Shown here in pieces: positions 1 through 14,956 of a DNA stretch of 64,000 nt. Position 1 is the stretch's first letter, and each line of letters starts with the position of its first letter. The translations under genes and the position numbers were made by a program. The DNA comes from Tubiluchus corallicola (lineage: Eukaryota > Priapulida > Priapulimorpha > Priapulimorphida > Tubiluchidae), in assembly GCA_030141605.1 (NCBI GenBank), contig JAQGDQ010000760.1, positions 36,838 through 100,837 on the forward strand, written 5' to 3'. The notes under the pieces were generated by a model. It was not told the DNA's origin. It saw only the letters and a program-made list of their open reading frames with translations, and made no database searches.

Positions 1-1
1 A

Positions 2-3047
<3,046 letters not shown>

Positions 3048-3466
3048 GTATAATCGACGATCATAGTGAAGTTCTTTTATTAGTGCCGTATAAAAAGCTC
3101 TGTCTGAATTCTTGTACATTGTGTAGATAACTGCTACAGACAGAATGCACATTATTAAATTTGTAAAACCTGTAAAATCTTTACCACATTTTTACAAGTC
3201 AATGAAAGATTTGAAGTGATTTTAACTCGTGTGATTTTTTTTAAATTTTTACCCAGAGATTTTATTACAATTGTTGCTTGCAGGGTATATTCCTGCTTTA
3301 TTATGCATTTACCGTCCACTTGCCAACATAAACAAGACACACGTCTGCCTCACTGCCAGTGTACAACATTGCTAAAATGCAAATCAATTTGGTACATGTT
3401 TAATAATCATAATTCAATTCTCAAAATATGTTAATTAACAGCAAGTACTTTGTTAATTTTAACCCT

Positions 3467-3571
3467 TTAATATCAGTTACCATACTGGGTTACTTTAGCC
3501 GTTAATATTGATTACCACATTGGGTTACTTTAGCCTTTAATATTGATTACCACATTGGGTTACTTTAGCTT
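3467..3571. repeat. Three-copy 35-bp tandem repeat
   Basis: Units begin at 3467, 3502 and 3537. Each contains TACC, then ACTGGGTTACTTTAGC or CATTGGGTTACTTTAGC. The last two units are nearly identical and the first differs at several bases. It lies in the probable PAK 3' untranslated region. Confidence 0.85.
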
Positions 3572-4277
3572 CAGCCATTTGTTACTTTTAAATGTCCATA
3601 GTCTTGAAGTCCTAAACAATATACTTCTACAGTCTTTAATGGCACACTAGAAGTTTGGGGTATAACTAGTTAAATAGTTTGATGAATGATTCCAATTCAT
3701 TGACACCTGATCAGCGATAATGAGTTTACCTGTGACTCTTCAGGTTTAAAATTGTTTTTTTTAGATTTTCTGTTGAAAGTGTTTTCTTAACTTTAACTTT
3801 TTTGATTCTGTGACTTGCAGGAATAGTTTGCTTAAGCATTCCAAATGTATTTTATCAAACATCAAATTGTTAATGTTTGGAAATAGTTTATACCATTTGT
3901 TGGGGAAATTTCAGAGCATTGTTGGATAATATCTCGCATGTCATCAAATGTCATACAATTACGCCTTGAAAGGAGAATTTTTATACTGCTCAAGCATATA
4001 TACAATTACTGAGGCAGCTATTATTCTTTATTACCTTTGTTGTACATAGTAGTTTATAGCTCCAAAATATAATCATTAGATTTGTGTAATATTTACTATA
4101 GTACTGCATTATAGCATTATTTTGTTTATTTTAGTACTATGTCTATAGCGGTATGGTGTGTAATATTTGTATCATTTTTGGATTTCTTACAATTTAGTAA
4201 TTGTAAAATCTATTTGTTCTTTAGTAGATACTAAATTTTTGCAAAACATCTTTTGACATGAATTTAGTTCAAAATTT

Positions 4278-4283
4278 AATAAA
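4278..4283 (+). terminator. Candidate poly(A) signal for the PAK gene
   Basis: AATAAA about 1.2 kb after the PAK stop codon in AT-rich sequence. It is one of several possible signals and the choice is weak. Confidence 0.3.
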
Positions 4284-4320
4284 GACAGTTTTAAAATGCA
4301 GTATACTGTACTTTTCGAAA

Positions 4321-7300
4321 TGTACCAAACTAGTCCCATCCAGAAATTGAGACTATAACACTGTAACGTAGTGTATTATTGGAAAGCATTAAGTACATGC
4401 AAGATTAGATAACAATTATTAATTTTCTCAAATCATTTTTAAAAATTTTATTCTAACAGTTATTCATGTTCCCATCACTTGTACAAGTTTTAAACGTCAA
4501 AGTGGAAAATCTTATATTGTTGTTTACTATTTTTCTGAACTGTACATAAAGTGTAAATTATTTTTATATTTGTTTATGGTACTATTTAGTTTAGCATTCT
4601 TTGGTTACATTATAAATTTAGCCATCATTGCGACAATAAATAGTCAGAGCAGCTTTTTTGTCATACTAACTTTGTTTACTGATTTAGTTAACTATGAAGC
4701 AATCTATTTTTATACTATTGTTGTAAAGCTTGTGTACAATGTACAGTGAGTGTTTTAATTAATTACTGTGGTGAATTTTTATTTTTAATTAACTATAAAA
4801 ACTTCTCTCTTTATACGTTGTATTGTTGATCGATTGAAATTTTTCGATTTTCATTTTAAAAGTATTTTGGTCATATATTAACAAATTGAAAATGGTTATT
4901 GGTGTGTATAATCATTAGAACAATACAAATGCAAATAAATTTACAATAATTACATCTCAATTATTATATTCATTATTATGTACATTATGACTACTAAGAG
5001 GCACTTAATCAGATATGCATTAAAATTATTAACCTTAACTTTATAACAGGAAAACATATTTCGCAGTGATTATCAGTAGTCTTCTAGTACTAGCCAATTT
5101 CACGCTTCAGTACATTGATCAGAACTTATAATAAATTATTAATAATGTTATTTTTACATTATTAGCAAGAAACCTCATAAGTCACCCATATTATAAAATA
5201 AATGGAATTCCTATTAAAATATATTGCGCCTCACTTTTTAGTATAGGAAAGGTGATTACAACTAGGCCGGGCACTAGTTAGGTTAGTAGCGGTCTACTAT
5301 TTAAAAAAAGTCACCATACAGTCAGCTGATAAGAACCAAAATACCATTTCAAGGATTCACAGTAATCATTTACTGAAAACTAATTTTATTCTCCAAAGGA
5401 CGATCCTAAGTATCATTCTCTTTGCATGTAGTTTTACGCCATCAGCAAAGCTCAAAAAATTTATGCCTACAAGCCAGTTCAAACTGGGACATGTTAAACT
5501 TCTGTCCACCCATTTTGTTACACAATTTAATCCCTGAGCTACTGACCAATAGTCTTTTCCATTTTATCAAATTGTGACAAAATTTTATTTGTTATAGCTC
5601 TACAAATTACAATGTTAAAAAGTGTGCAACTGAATTATCCTATAACGTGTACATAATCTTACCATAAAATTGCATTATGTAGGCACACCTCGTGGATAAT
5701 AAGTTTGAACTGCTACTACACTTGTAATGTCCCCCTACAAAAGGAGGAAGCAGAGAAAATGCTTAAAATGTTGAGTTACCCCAAGACAACAACAACAGAT
5801 CTCTGATTTAATGATTCATTTAAGATGATTTTGGAAAAGATCAATTATGATGTACGCACGAACTCGAGTTTACTGGTGGAATAATTACATTTTCAGCTCA
5901 ATAATATACCGGGTAAATTATAATAAATATAAATAAGAAACTACATATAATAGGTGAGGCAAAGTGACACCCAAGTGGCCACGGCATGTGTTTGGCAACC
6001 AAAGAATAGCACGAGGCTGCTCATTGACTGGACAGGCAATTACCAGGTTGATGCTCATCCTGGGTGATTACATTTGCTATACTGATTCTGGATCTGGAGG
6101 GCTACCATTGATAATTAAATTCCGATCTCACCACAACATCCATGTTAAGTAAACCCTTTCGTTAAATATTGGATAACCTTCAAAACAGCAATGGTATCAA
6201 TTTGTTCTATTTGTTAACTCTGACAAGCAGGAAAAGCATCATAAAACAGCGAAAATATGGGGAAGCTATAAAAACAATTGAACTTTAAACCACAGTAGTA
6301 AAATATTGCCATCAGTTAATGGCATCTCTAGTGAAACATGTATAACAGATCTGCATAGTTAATTAATGAATTACAATCAGTATTTTATCACGTTTCTTTG
6401 TATAACTGATGTGGCATAGTATACGATATCGTGTTCGAGTCACAAAAAATTCTAACATCAATAACATTCTACAACTAAAAAGCTCATAATTACTGCAGAT
6501 GAACTCCAAAACAAGTCAGTACAATAACACATAATTTATAATAATATATAATGATAGAAATATATAAATGATACATTACCACATATTCCATTTAAAATAA
6601 ACATAGAAAATTTTAATGGCAAAATTAGGTACTACGTACTACTACATACTGTTTAATATATATAGTTTTATCTATATATAATTATTATTTATAACATTTA
6701 TTAAACACTTATACTATTTTCACTACATTTACGGCCATATATCATTTGGTTGGAAAAATAAGTGTTATTGTCAGTAAGTTATTACTGGTATTATAAATAT
6801 AGATTTATATAGTTCAATTAACAACTAAAACTGGCTAAAAATTCAAAGCCAACATTAATTAGAAATTTGACAGTGCAAAAGCTACAAATTGAAACCTTAA
6901 CTGCACACATTGCAGTTAGTGTAATTTTTAAATTTGATTACATTGTCAAGATTGAAAAGATTTCAAGTGATTAAGATTTTATGTCATTTGCATTGTTCAC
7001 AAATACCATAACAAATTAATTCAAAAGTAATGGGTTGCTACAAGAACAAATATAATATACGGCAGACACCATTAAACGTTGAATAATACCGACTTTACAA
7101 ATCAATCCTGTATAGCCTTAAATTTTGCAAAACATTTTTAAGCAAATCAACTGCATTTGAGCCATGGTTTAGATCTTGCTGACATATATTAAGCTCCTTT
7201 AATAATAACGTTAAAATAGCTATTACAAATACATGAAAATGCGTATCAGCAAATAATTATCATATTTGAAGCATAAACAATTCGTACAAAATAATACTTA

Positions 7301-7678
7301 CTAAAGAAAATGATAGGACCAAATTTTGTGTCGACAGAGCACAATTTATTTCAAAATAATTTGGTATATAACGATACCAAGCTAAAATCATTGATCAATC
7401 TTTGATCCCTGAATTTTAATCTTTTATTATTATTCAAACATTATCTATGTATCCTATGTGTAATTTCTATCGGATTTCTAGTAATAGCAGCTAAGATAAT
7501 AACTCGGTGAGTTTTCTGCGCCAATCACATGACAAATTTATCTGATATGCTGGCAGTTTTTAAAGTCTCATATAAATTAAATTGCTATAGCTTACCTATG
7601 TGCTCTCTGTGCTGTTAAGCATGTAAATTAACACACATATAAAACCACGTGCAACCTACAAACCATCAATGCAACTAC
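4321..7678. other. AT-rich intergenic sequence between convergent PAK and TMEM179 genes
   Basis: No exon with coherent coding and splice signals was found on either strand. The part nearest 7,678 is expected to contain the TMEM179 3' untranslated region, since that gene runs leftward and stops at 7679. A short open frame at 5964-6152 resembles nothing I recognise. Confidence 0.5.
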
Positions 7679-10600
7679 CTAGATAGTGACGTTAGTGTTG
7701 CCACGTTGGATGATTCGTTCTCGCTCTCGGTTCAAACTAATAAAAAAGTTTTCCTCCTGGTGCAGCCGTACAATTTTAATTGCACAAAGACACAGAATAG
7801 CAAACCAATCAATAAATAGCATCCATGCCCCAAACTGTCATAAGATAACACAAAATTATATATAAAAAAAATTGCTAAATTAAAAGTAGAAATTAAAATT
7901 GGAATTCTCAAGTGGCCATGTTAGAGACACGCTTATATCTCGGTTTGCTGGACAAAAGCGGGGAGATGTCCATTCAATTTTACCGATTGTCTGTATTTAC
8001 CGATACTAAGATATATTGTACATCAGTAGGCGCCGTGTGTTAGACACACAGTAATGTAGACTCAATCGCCTAATTGTCTCAAAAACGTCTAGTACAGGCC
8101 ACTCCTCAGCTATATAAGTATAGTATAAGAAATATTATGTAGCTCCTATTATACTTACTAGTATATAAAAACTGTTAGCAATTGACTCATATAACTCCGC
8201 ATAATTGACTCTAAACCACTTACACATGTATGCTGATTAAACCACTAAACACGCTGATGTACAAGCTACACATGTGTAGTTACATGCTGTAAATAAAGAG
8301 ACAGCCCGCCAACTAGTGGTCAGCTCACGAAATAACAGACTGTGTCCATATTATGCGAGAGTTTTTAGCGAACCAGATTTTGTCTGAATTTTCTGATATC
8401 CGTAAAAGCAAGGTCCAGCAAGCCAAGATATGAGTGTACTGTTATTTGCAAAGTCATTAAAATAATATGACGGTAATAGATATTCGACAAATAATTTACT
8501 CTAATGTTCAAAATCTGTTCATCACTTTTATAGCAATTTGGTACAATGTAAATTCCAAATAATTTCCTAAAATTCTCTTAAAAAAATCAAGAAAAGGGAA
8601 TGAAAGTTAAAAACTTCTCTTACTTGTGCAGTACCCATTTGTGTTGAGAATCCATCGCCGTTTATTTTTTCATCAGAAATGTAGCTATTAAATGCTAATG
8701 ATACGTCTACGCATCTAAAAAAATAACACAACGGCAACAATATCAGTGAACTGCATACTGCGCATTTGATAATACAAGCTACCTGTCAAAAAGCTATGAG
8801 TTTGCATGGCATTTGAAATATTGGTTACATACCATGCATGTAGAAGCTGCTAATGTTTTAAAATTAAAGAAAAATGTTTGCCAATTTTAACTGTGCATAA
8901 TTAATAAACTTTCACAATAATAATAATACGTAATTACATATTAATCATATTATGAAAATCAGTAATTATCACAATAATAATAATTTTCACAATATTGTGA
9001 TGATTGTGAAAATTATTACAGAGAAAATCTAAGTGTCTAAGACTTACAGAAAAATGCTTCAGTTGCTGAAATACTACTGACTCATTAATAAATACTTTCA
9101 AGGTTAACATGTACATTAGCACTAGCCGCCTCCAGTTATTCAGTCTGGCTACATCCAAGCTGAACCCAGTAACAAATGCATACAGCAATAAGTTTAACCA
9201 TGCCTAAAGTATAACTAAAATGTGATAACTGGAATGCAGCACAGACAATCCATTAAAAATGGCTCGTTTTGAATAAATTTTAATATTTATTTGCCAACTA
9301 CGACGCATAACAATGGTGCTCATTGAACAACACTTTAGTACCCTTTAATATGACAACAAATTACTTATTTTCAAAGCCTATAAAGGAAGATAACGAGTAA
9401 TGTGCAAAACTGACATGAAAAATGACTTGTTGCCAAAGGCATGCACTGGCACAAAGCAAAATACAAAATGTGAGTTATAAAACTCCTTTGGTTTGAGTGA
9501 CTCAGCCTGTTAACTTAGTGCATACTACCAATAATGAAAGGCAAACAAACCAAACTGAACAAGCACTGTTAATGCTTCAGCAAATGTTAAATACTACAAC
9601 TACATGTAACATTCGAGCATTGTATGATTGAAGCTAAGTGTTTGGGAATAAAAAAACTGTCCTAGTAAGAACACAAAATTATGTAAAAAAAAATCTGGCA
9701 GTATGTATACCACACATTATAAAAATTAAATCTACATAAATATCACACGGTATAATCAGGTGTGTGCCGGTCTGACAGATAATCAGCAATCAGCAAGCAA
9801 ACCTGCATATAAGAACAAATCTGAGACACTTTAATATAAGTAATTGTAACATGGTCTAGTGATATGCAGTTAAGTGAAAATAAGTCGTAATTTAACTAAA
9901 TTTCTGTGACACTTAACTAAACTGTCTAGAAAAGTAACAAAGCAGTTAACCACCAGAAGACAGTTTTTATTCTTTCTAACACATTAAAAGATGTTAACCT
10001 GCATTCATAATTACATGTTTAGCGTTTGCCTTTGCAGAAAATCCAATGCTTTGCAGAATTGCTTTGTTATCGCAGTTAAACAAACAATGTATGACAACAT
10101 ACAGTAGCAACAGCCAAGCAAAACGACCTTGAGCTATGACAAAGAATTGAATTAATTAAACTTTCGGGATTTAATTTTGCCTTCCTACAACCACTATCTT
10201 AAATTCACCGCTTGTTGCAACAATTTTAATGACATTATTTCAAAATAGGCCCTGTGATCGAGATCGAATGGGATCGGACACCTTATTGGCCAGTAGGCAA
10301 AAATAATCGGATGGGATTCAAACACAAGTTGTCACATCGGCACATCCCTAGTTATAATATTTCTTTTTCATTATTCTAACATTACCCAGACAATGCACAT
10401 TATCCATAGCCTCTCCTAATATAGCAATCATTCCACAATATCGAAGAATGTTGTCTACAACTAACTAACAAATATCTAGCAGAAAATTTGGAAACTATTA
10501 TTTCATGCACAAGATATGTAGCATAGGTGAAAAAAGTTCACTGATCTTCCATTTTGTTCATATATAATTGCTTACTTTTCAAAGTGCCCAGTTGTTGTCA

Positions 10601-12398
10601 AACCATCGCACCACGAATTATAACCTGCCGTTAAAACAATGCATGCCACAAAGTGCATAACTAGAAGTAGTCCAGTAAAAAGTAGATTGACAAATGCTCC
10701 ACGGAATGTCCTGAAAGCGAAAATATGCTTACACTATTTTGTCAAAATCACAGATTTTTCCAGACAAAATTATCCTTCTTCATTCAAAAACCTAAAAGTT
10801 TCAGGATTCAAATCTTGAGTCAGTCGAGACTTCACATTTCCTCCCCTTCAGTTAAGTTTGATTTCAAAAATTCAATAATTGTAAGTTCTCAAGTTCTTTC
10901 AATCACCATGTTTTAATGCCATTTTAAAGCACAATATTTGACCGAAGTTGCGACAGAAATGTGGCACATGTGCATTAAATTTAGAAGTTTCCACTTCACA
11001 TTAAAATATGTTTCATGCTCTCAGGCAGTATCTGTAAAGGGCTAGTTCCCAAGGGTTTCTTTTGATGATAGTCTAGCCAATAGTTACATTTGCTGCCAAA
11101 AGAGAGAACTAAAAATTTTATCATGTGCATTAATAAGGTTACTATTTACACAAATATCTGGAATGATACTTCAATGCAAAAAAGCATTTTATTACAAAGA
11201 CAAAACTAAAACAAATTTATAAAAGCGGAAAGAATCATAATAATGGCATTTGCTAACAATCATTCCATTGATGTCCTTTAAATTCCACAACAAGAATGCC
11301 TTTACTATTAAGTAAAAATATACAATGACTTTGCAATTGCGGTACCAAACCAACAGCCAGGCTGAAAAACATGCTGCACTAGGAGCGAACGAACGCCTAC
11401 ACGCTACAAATGCGCCGTGCCCTATATAACCGTGCTCAGCGCACACACTTATATCCATCAATTTGCCACTCTTATCACTATAAAACTCTTAATTGAAAGT
11501 AGAACTACCCATAGCTCACATCAGTTTACTTAATCTGCAGCCATCTTCGTCACAAACAAAATTCAATACAAATTTACACACTGTTTACCAGTTTTACGAG
11601 AACAAAATTCAATTCAATTATAGAGTTCCCAGCTGAAGGGCAGAGATATATCAATACTAACGGCACATTTTTTGGAGCAGAAATTGTGGCAAGACTAATA
11701 CGGTTGTCTGAGGAATGCCTATGGTTTGAAAAACTAATTAAATTCTTCTTTTTTAAGGGATTCAAGTAATTTATTTTTGTATTCCATGTATTTAGTGGTC
11801 TAACATTATACTCACGTCACTTTTCTTATGCTACACCATGCCAACAAAAATTTTCATGCCCGGATATATACCAAATTTTCCACGCAAATTCCAGCCTGGA
11901 CCAACAGGACAATAAGTCACAACAGCTTCATTTTTAATTGGGTAGAGTAGAGCGTAGCACCGCTAAGGTGTACCATTATTACGCCAAAATGCCCAGTGAT
12001 TTCTACATATACACATGCGCAGGTAACGAATATACGCCATCTGACATACTAAATAATATCATAACTTGTTCATTTTCAAGTAAGGATAAAACTTACTCTT
12101 CAGTTTCTTTCATCAAAAACATTCCCATGCGGCAGGTCATAAAAATGGACACTAACATAAAAACAACACCCATAAACACGACATAGCCACAGTTGCTAGA
12201 AGCACCCCAAGTGTGAATATCTATCTTTTGTTTATTTTCTGGTCTGAACTCAGCCTCTGCATACAATATGCAGTTTCCTGCGAAAGAATGGCGGCAAACC
12301 GCAACAGGGATGAAAAACACAAAGGACAACAGCAACGAGAGAACATAGCAACACGTCTGTGCTAAAATTAAAAAATTCCCTATTCCCATTTTGCACAA
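7679..12398 (-). CDS. TMEM179: Transmembrane protein 179 (TMEM179 family), four exons
   Basis: A four-pass membrane protein family of unknown biochemical role, mostly reported from neural tissue in vertebrates. Exons on the minus strand are 12398-12097, 10710-10576, 8714-8624 and 7834-7679 (stop TAG at 7681-7679). All junctions are GT-AG and in phase, giving about 227 residues, close to the roughly 233 of the vertebrate protein. Exon 1 carries the family N-terminus (NFLILAQTCCYVLSLLLSF, then HSFAGNCILYAE) and a second hydrophobic helix. Exon 2 carries FRGAFVNLL, a third helix and SWCDGL. Exon 3 is the short loop exon ending in ..TAQ. Exon 4 is the last helix (FGAWMLFIDWFAILCL) with a charged tail. 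Exon 3 and exon 4 boundaries match those I recall for the vertebrate gene. Start could be Met1 (12398) or Met4 (12389). Introns hold a MITE and a hAT end. Confidence 0.9.
7933..8433. mobile_element. MITE-like inverted-repeat element in TMEM179 intron 3
   Basis: The left arm 7933-7953 (TTATATCTCGGTTTGCTGGAC) and the right arm 8413-8433 are inverted copies: 18 of 21 positions match after reverse complementing. The arms enclose about 460 bp without coding capacity. The arms do not mark certain ends and no target duplication was identified, so the class is unassigned. Confidence 0.5.
10240..10351 (-). mobile_element. Fragment of a hAT-like MITE in TMEM179 intron 2
   Basis: Read on the minus strand, the segment begins CTAGGGATGTGCCGATG, a terminal pattern common in hAT-derived MITEs, and continues with GGTGTCCGATCC-type sequence. 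The matching other end was not found, so it is probably a truncated copy. The assignment rests on pattern memory. Confidence 0.4.
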
Positions 12399-12879
12399 AA
12401 AGCTTTGTTAACAAAATCACAAAGTTTTTTCAAAATTAACACTCATGTGACTGTGCATCGTAGGCGTGAGCATATGTTGCACAGAACTATCGAAAATTCT
12501 TATTTTCTGCCGTAGCGCCATCTCGTAAACACGCTTTTTAGCACTGAACATTAACCACAGATTGTTATAGCCAAGTCATTGTTATAATAATAAGCAATTT
12601 ATAAATGTTCAAATTGTAAAGCTCACTTAGCTATTATTTATTCACTTATTTATCTATTCAAGTACATATATTTAGAAATATTGTATGCAAGCATTTATTG
12701 AATTTCCAATTTAAAAACAGATGAAAACAATAAAATGATTGCAAATTACATGTATTCGTCCTGCAGTGACAATGATAGCCTACACTAGTCTGCTGTAAAC
12801 TATATTATAATAGTTCCACTCAAGTGCAAGTTAAAACATTAAAATTATAATTATATGTAATATCAAAAAGATACATAGA

Positions 12880-13510
12880 AAGGCTCATCATCAGAAAATT
12901 TATCAAAAATGCAATACTCAGTTTGTACCCCATTGTTTAAATAAATATTATGGAAACTACATAAATTGACATGAAAAATTAAAACGATTATGTGTAAAGA
13001 ATAAAATTTAACTCATGAGCCAAAATAAAAAAACTTAGATTGTATTATACAGAATAGAATTATGGGTATGAATGAATGTTAGCATTTTGATACATGGGGT
13101 ACACAAATCTGTCGTTAATATATTTCCTTGCTAATTTTTTGAGTAATGTTAATGAATTAGCTTGCTTAATTTCCAAAGGGATAGCATTCCATAGATATAC
13201 AGCTCATCTGGTAAACGCATTATGATCTATTAGTTGTTAATTCTGATCTGCTTTACGTTAAAAGTTCTCACATTTAAATTGGGAGCAAGTAAAATGGCAA
13301 TCTATTTGAATGAATATTACGTTGGTTTTGTTGACGAATTTGAACATAAATAGAAGAGTGAAACAGTCTCTGTGTGTGCTGATAAGATGGGAATATTTAG
13401 TGACTTTTTTGATTTGGTGGTAGAGTGCATGTTCGTCTTTGATGATTGATATATGAAAAGTCAGATATTAATTCGAATGTTAAGTTTTGCAGGGCATTTC
13501 GTTTTATAAA
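12880..13510 (-). mobile_element. Decayed LINE reverse-transcriptase C-terminus, reverse orientation
   Basis: On the minus strand the region around 13,210-13,090 reads AVYLWNAIPLEIKQA, then LLKKLARKYIND. It has the same layout as the C-terminus of the LINE copy at 60,353-61,144 (HLWNLLPSEIKQIES, then FKKKLKEY). Further upstream on that strand the match continues through several frameshifts. Boundaries are approximate and the element is dead. Confidence 0.65.
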
Positions 13511-14029
13511 TTTCTCTCTTTGCATTATTTAGAAAATATGGTATCTGTAAATATGGTTGGGACTAAACAGCTAAAATTTAGAATTCACCACGCACAAGAA
13601 ATTATTTCGTGAAACTGATTAGGTTTAGAGTTAGGTTAAAAGTTAGCATTAGGTTCAATTAGGGTTAGGGTGTTGGTATTTAAATTGTGTGAGGAATTGT
13701 AAACTCCTTCCGATTAAGCTTCTAATTTTCTTATTTTATTGTCCCCTAATTTGGCGAAGGAAAAGTCTGCATGCTTCTGGCCCATTTATTGTAAATGTTA
13801 TTGAATTGATTAATGGCTAACTAGCTCAGTTTGTTGTGCACGAATAAACGTAGAAAATTTATTGCTTTGAATTGTTTTATAGTTGCATTGCCCAGTTTAA
13901 AAAGGAAAATTGAAGTATTACAAATTGACAACGCCTGAATTAAGAAGAAGCACACAGTGGAAATTTTTTGAGGTTTATAAATAGTGACTTAAATTTTATT
14001 TTGCCTGAAAATTTCTTTAATTTAATTGT

Positions 14030-14600
14030 TCATTCAAAAACTAGAAGGCATAGTTTAAAACTTTTTAAAGAGCAGTCACGTCTCGATGTTCCTGAATAAA
14101 CATTACTGTGAAAGTAGTAAATGAATGAACGGAATAATTCTCTGCCATGCTGACTGCTGCAGCAATCCTGTTTTAACTGCAGCCCCAAAGCAGAAGCACC
14201 ATCCAAAGAATGCAGTTCGTTGGAACGTAGCCCAAACCTTCTCAATTGTTCCTCACCATGTCCCACATCAACAGACTTTTCTTCAACAAAGATATCGTCA
14301 ATGTATGAATCAGCAGCAGCTCGAATTTCGTTGGCTTGCGGTAAGATTGCTGCCATTATGCCATTATCTTGGGATCCACATACCTACCAAAAGCTAATTG
14401 CATCTTTACGCATGTTCTTATATATTGCATTGATATTTGTGCAACGCAAATTTGTAAATAAGCCTTTCATAAATCTAATCATTTTGCACTTGAGCCATGC
14501 TTTCGCCGTTGTCGGAGGTTTTCTGCATAGTTTCATTACCGTGCAACACTTAGTAAATTCATTAAGCTCCTGATCGATAGTCTGAAACTGGTCCAAGCTT
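14030..14600 (-). pseudogene. Reverse-transcriptase remnant with a YIDD box
   Basis: The minus-strand frame 14356-14030 reads ADSYIDDIFVEEKSV, then EEQLRRFGLRSNELHSLDGASALGL. This is the RT catalytic aspartate box followed by the FGL and ALGL stretch seen in LTR- or DIRS-type retroelement polymerases. Sequence just upstream on the same strand (VDPKIMAAILP) extends it. A stop codon separates the two frames, so the copy is broken. I cannot name the family with confidence. Confidence 0.55.
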
Positions 14601-14956
14601 GTGTCAGTGCAATGCCTAGACTCTTATATGGATCTGCCATGGAAGCCAAGCAATAAATAGGCACACCACCATTTTCTCAGCAGTCTCCTAGTACACCCAA
14701 CATGTGTGACTAAACATCTTAGTTCAACAACACAACATCAGGTGAATCACGGTGGTAATACGAAATCTGAAGAGGGCACATAATTATGTTTCCCGTAATC
14801 GAATTACGTCGCTCTTTTAACCTTGACAAGCACCAGTGTCACTATCTGTGTTCATGTTTGTGTCGGTCTGTTTTGAGTTTTTCGTCTACTTCGCAACATT
14901 GTTTGTTATGGCACAAGCCAGCTCTCGTAGTTATATGTGGCTGCACAGTTGGCAAT

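Larger units (their letters stand above)
3048..4320 (+). other. PAK 3' untranslated region and downstream sequence
   Basis: AT-rich sequence after the kinase stop codon with no coding signal. It holds a 35-bp tandem repeat and several AATAAA-like hexamers; the one at 4278-4283 is a plausible poly(A) signal. The true cleavage site cannot be decided without transcripts. Confidence 0.4.
12399..14956. other. Intergenic region between divergent TMEM179 and TMX1 genes, with retroelement remains
   Basis: Contains the presumed promoters of both flanking genes, although no core promoter element is convincing. It also holds two decayed reverse-transcriptase fragments on the minus strand (listed separately). 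The remainder is AT-rich and featureless. Confidence 0.5.

Noticed and set aside
5964-6152. 62-codon frame
   Set aside because: Resembles no family I know, has no splice context and is of chance length.
7100-7260. Hydrophobic minus-strand frame as a last exon of TMEM179
   Set aside because: The phase does not fit exon 3, and the exon at 7834-7679 matches the family exactly with a proper acceptor and stop.
8330-8440. Minus-strand frame with YTHILACWTLLL as a TMEM179 exon
   Set aside because: No polypyrimidine tract, poor family fit, and the segment is one arm of an inverted repeat.
13620-13675. Telomere-like TTAGGG stretch
   Set aside because: Only two TTAGGG words among degenerate copies, too short for an interstitial telomere repeat.
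14786-14956. Upstream start of the TMX1 gene
   Set aside because: In frame but it would add 57 residues before the signal peptide; start at 14957 fits the family.
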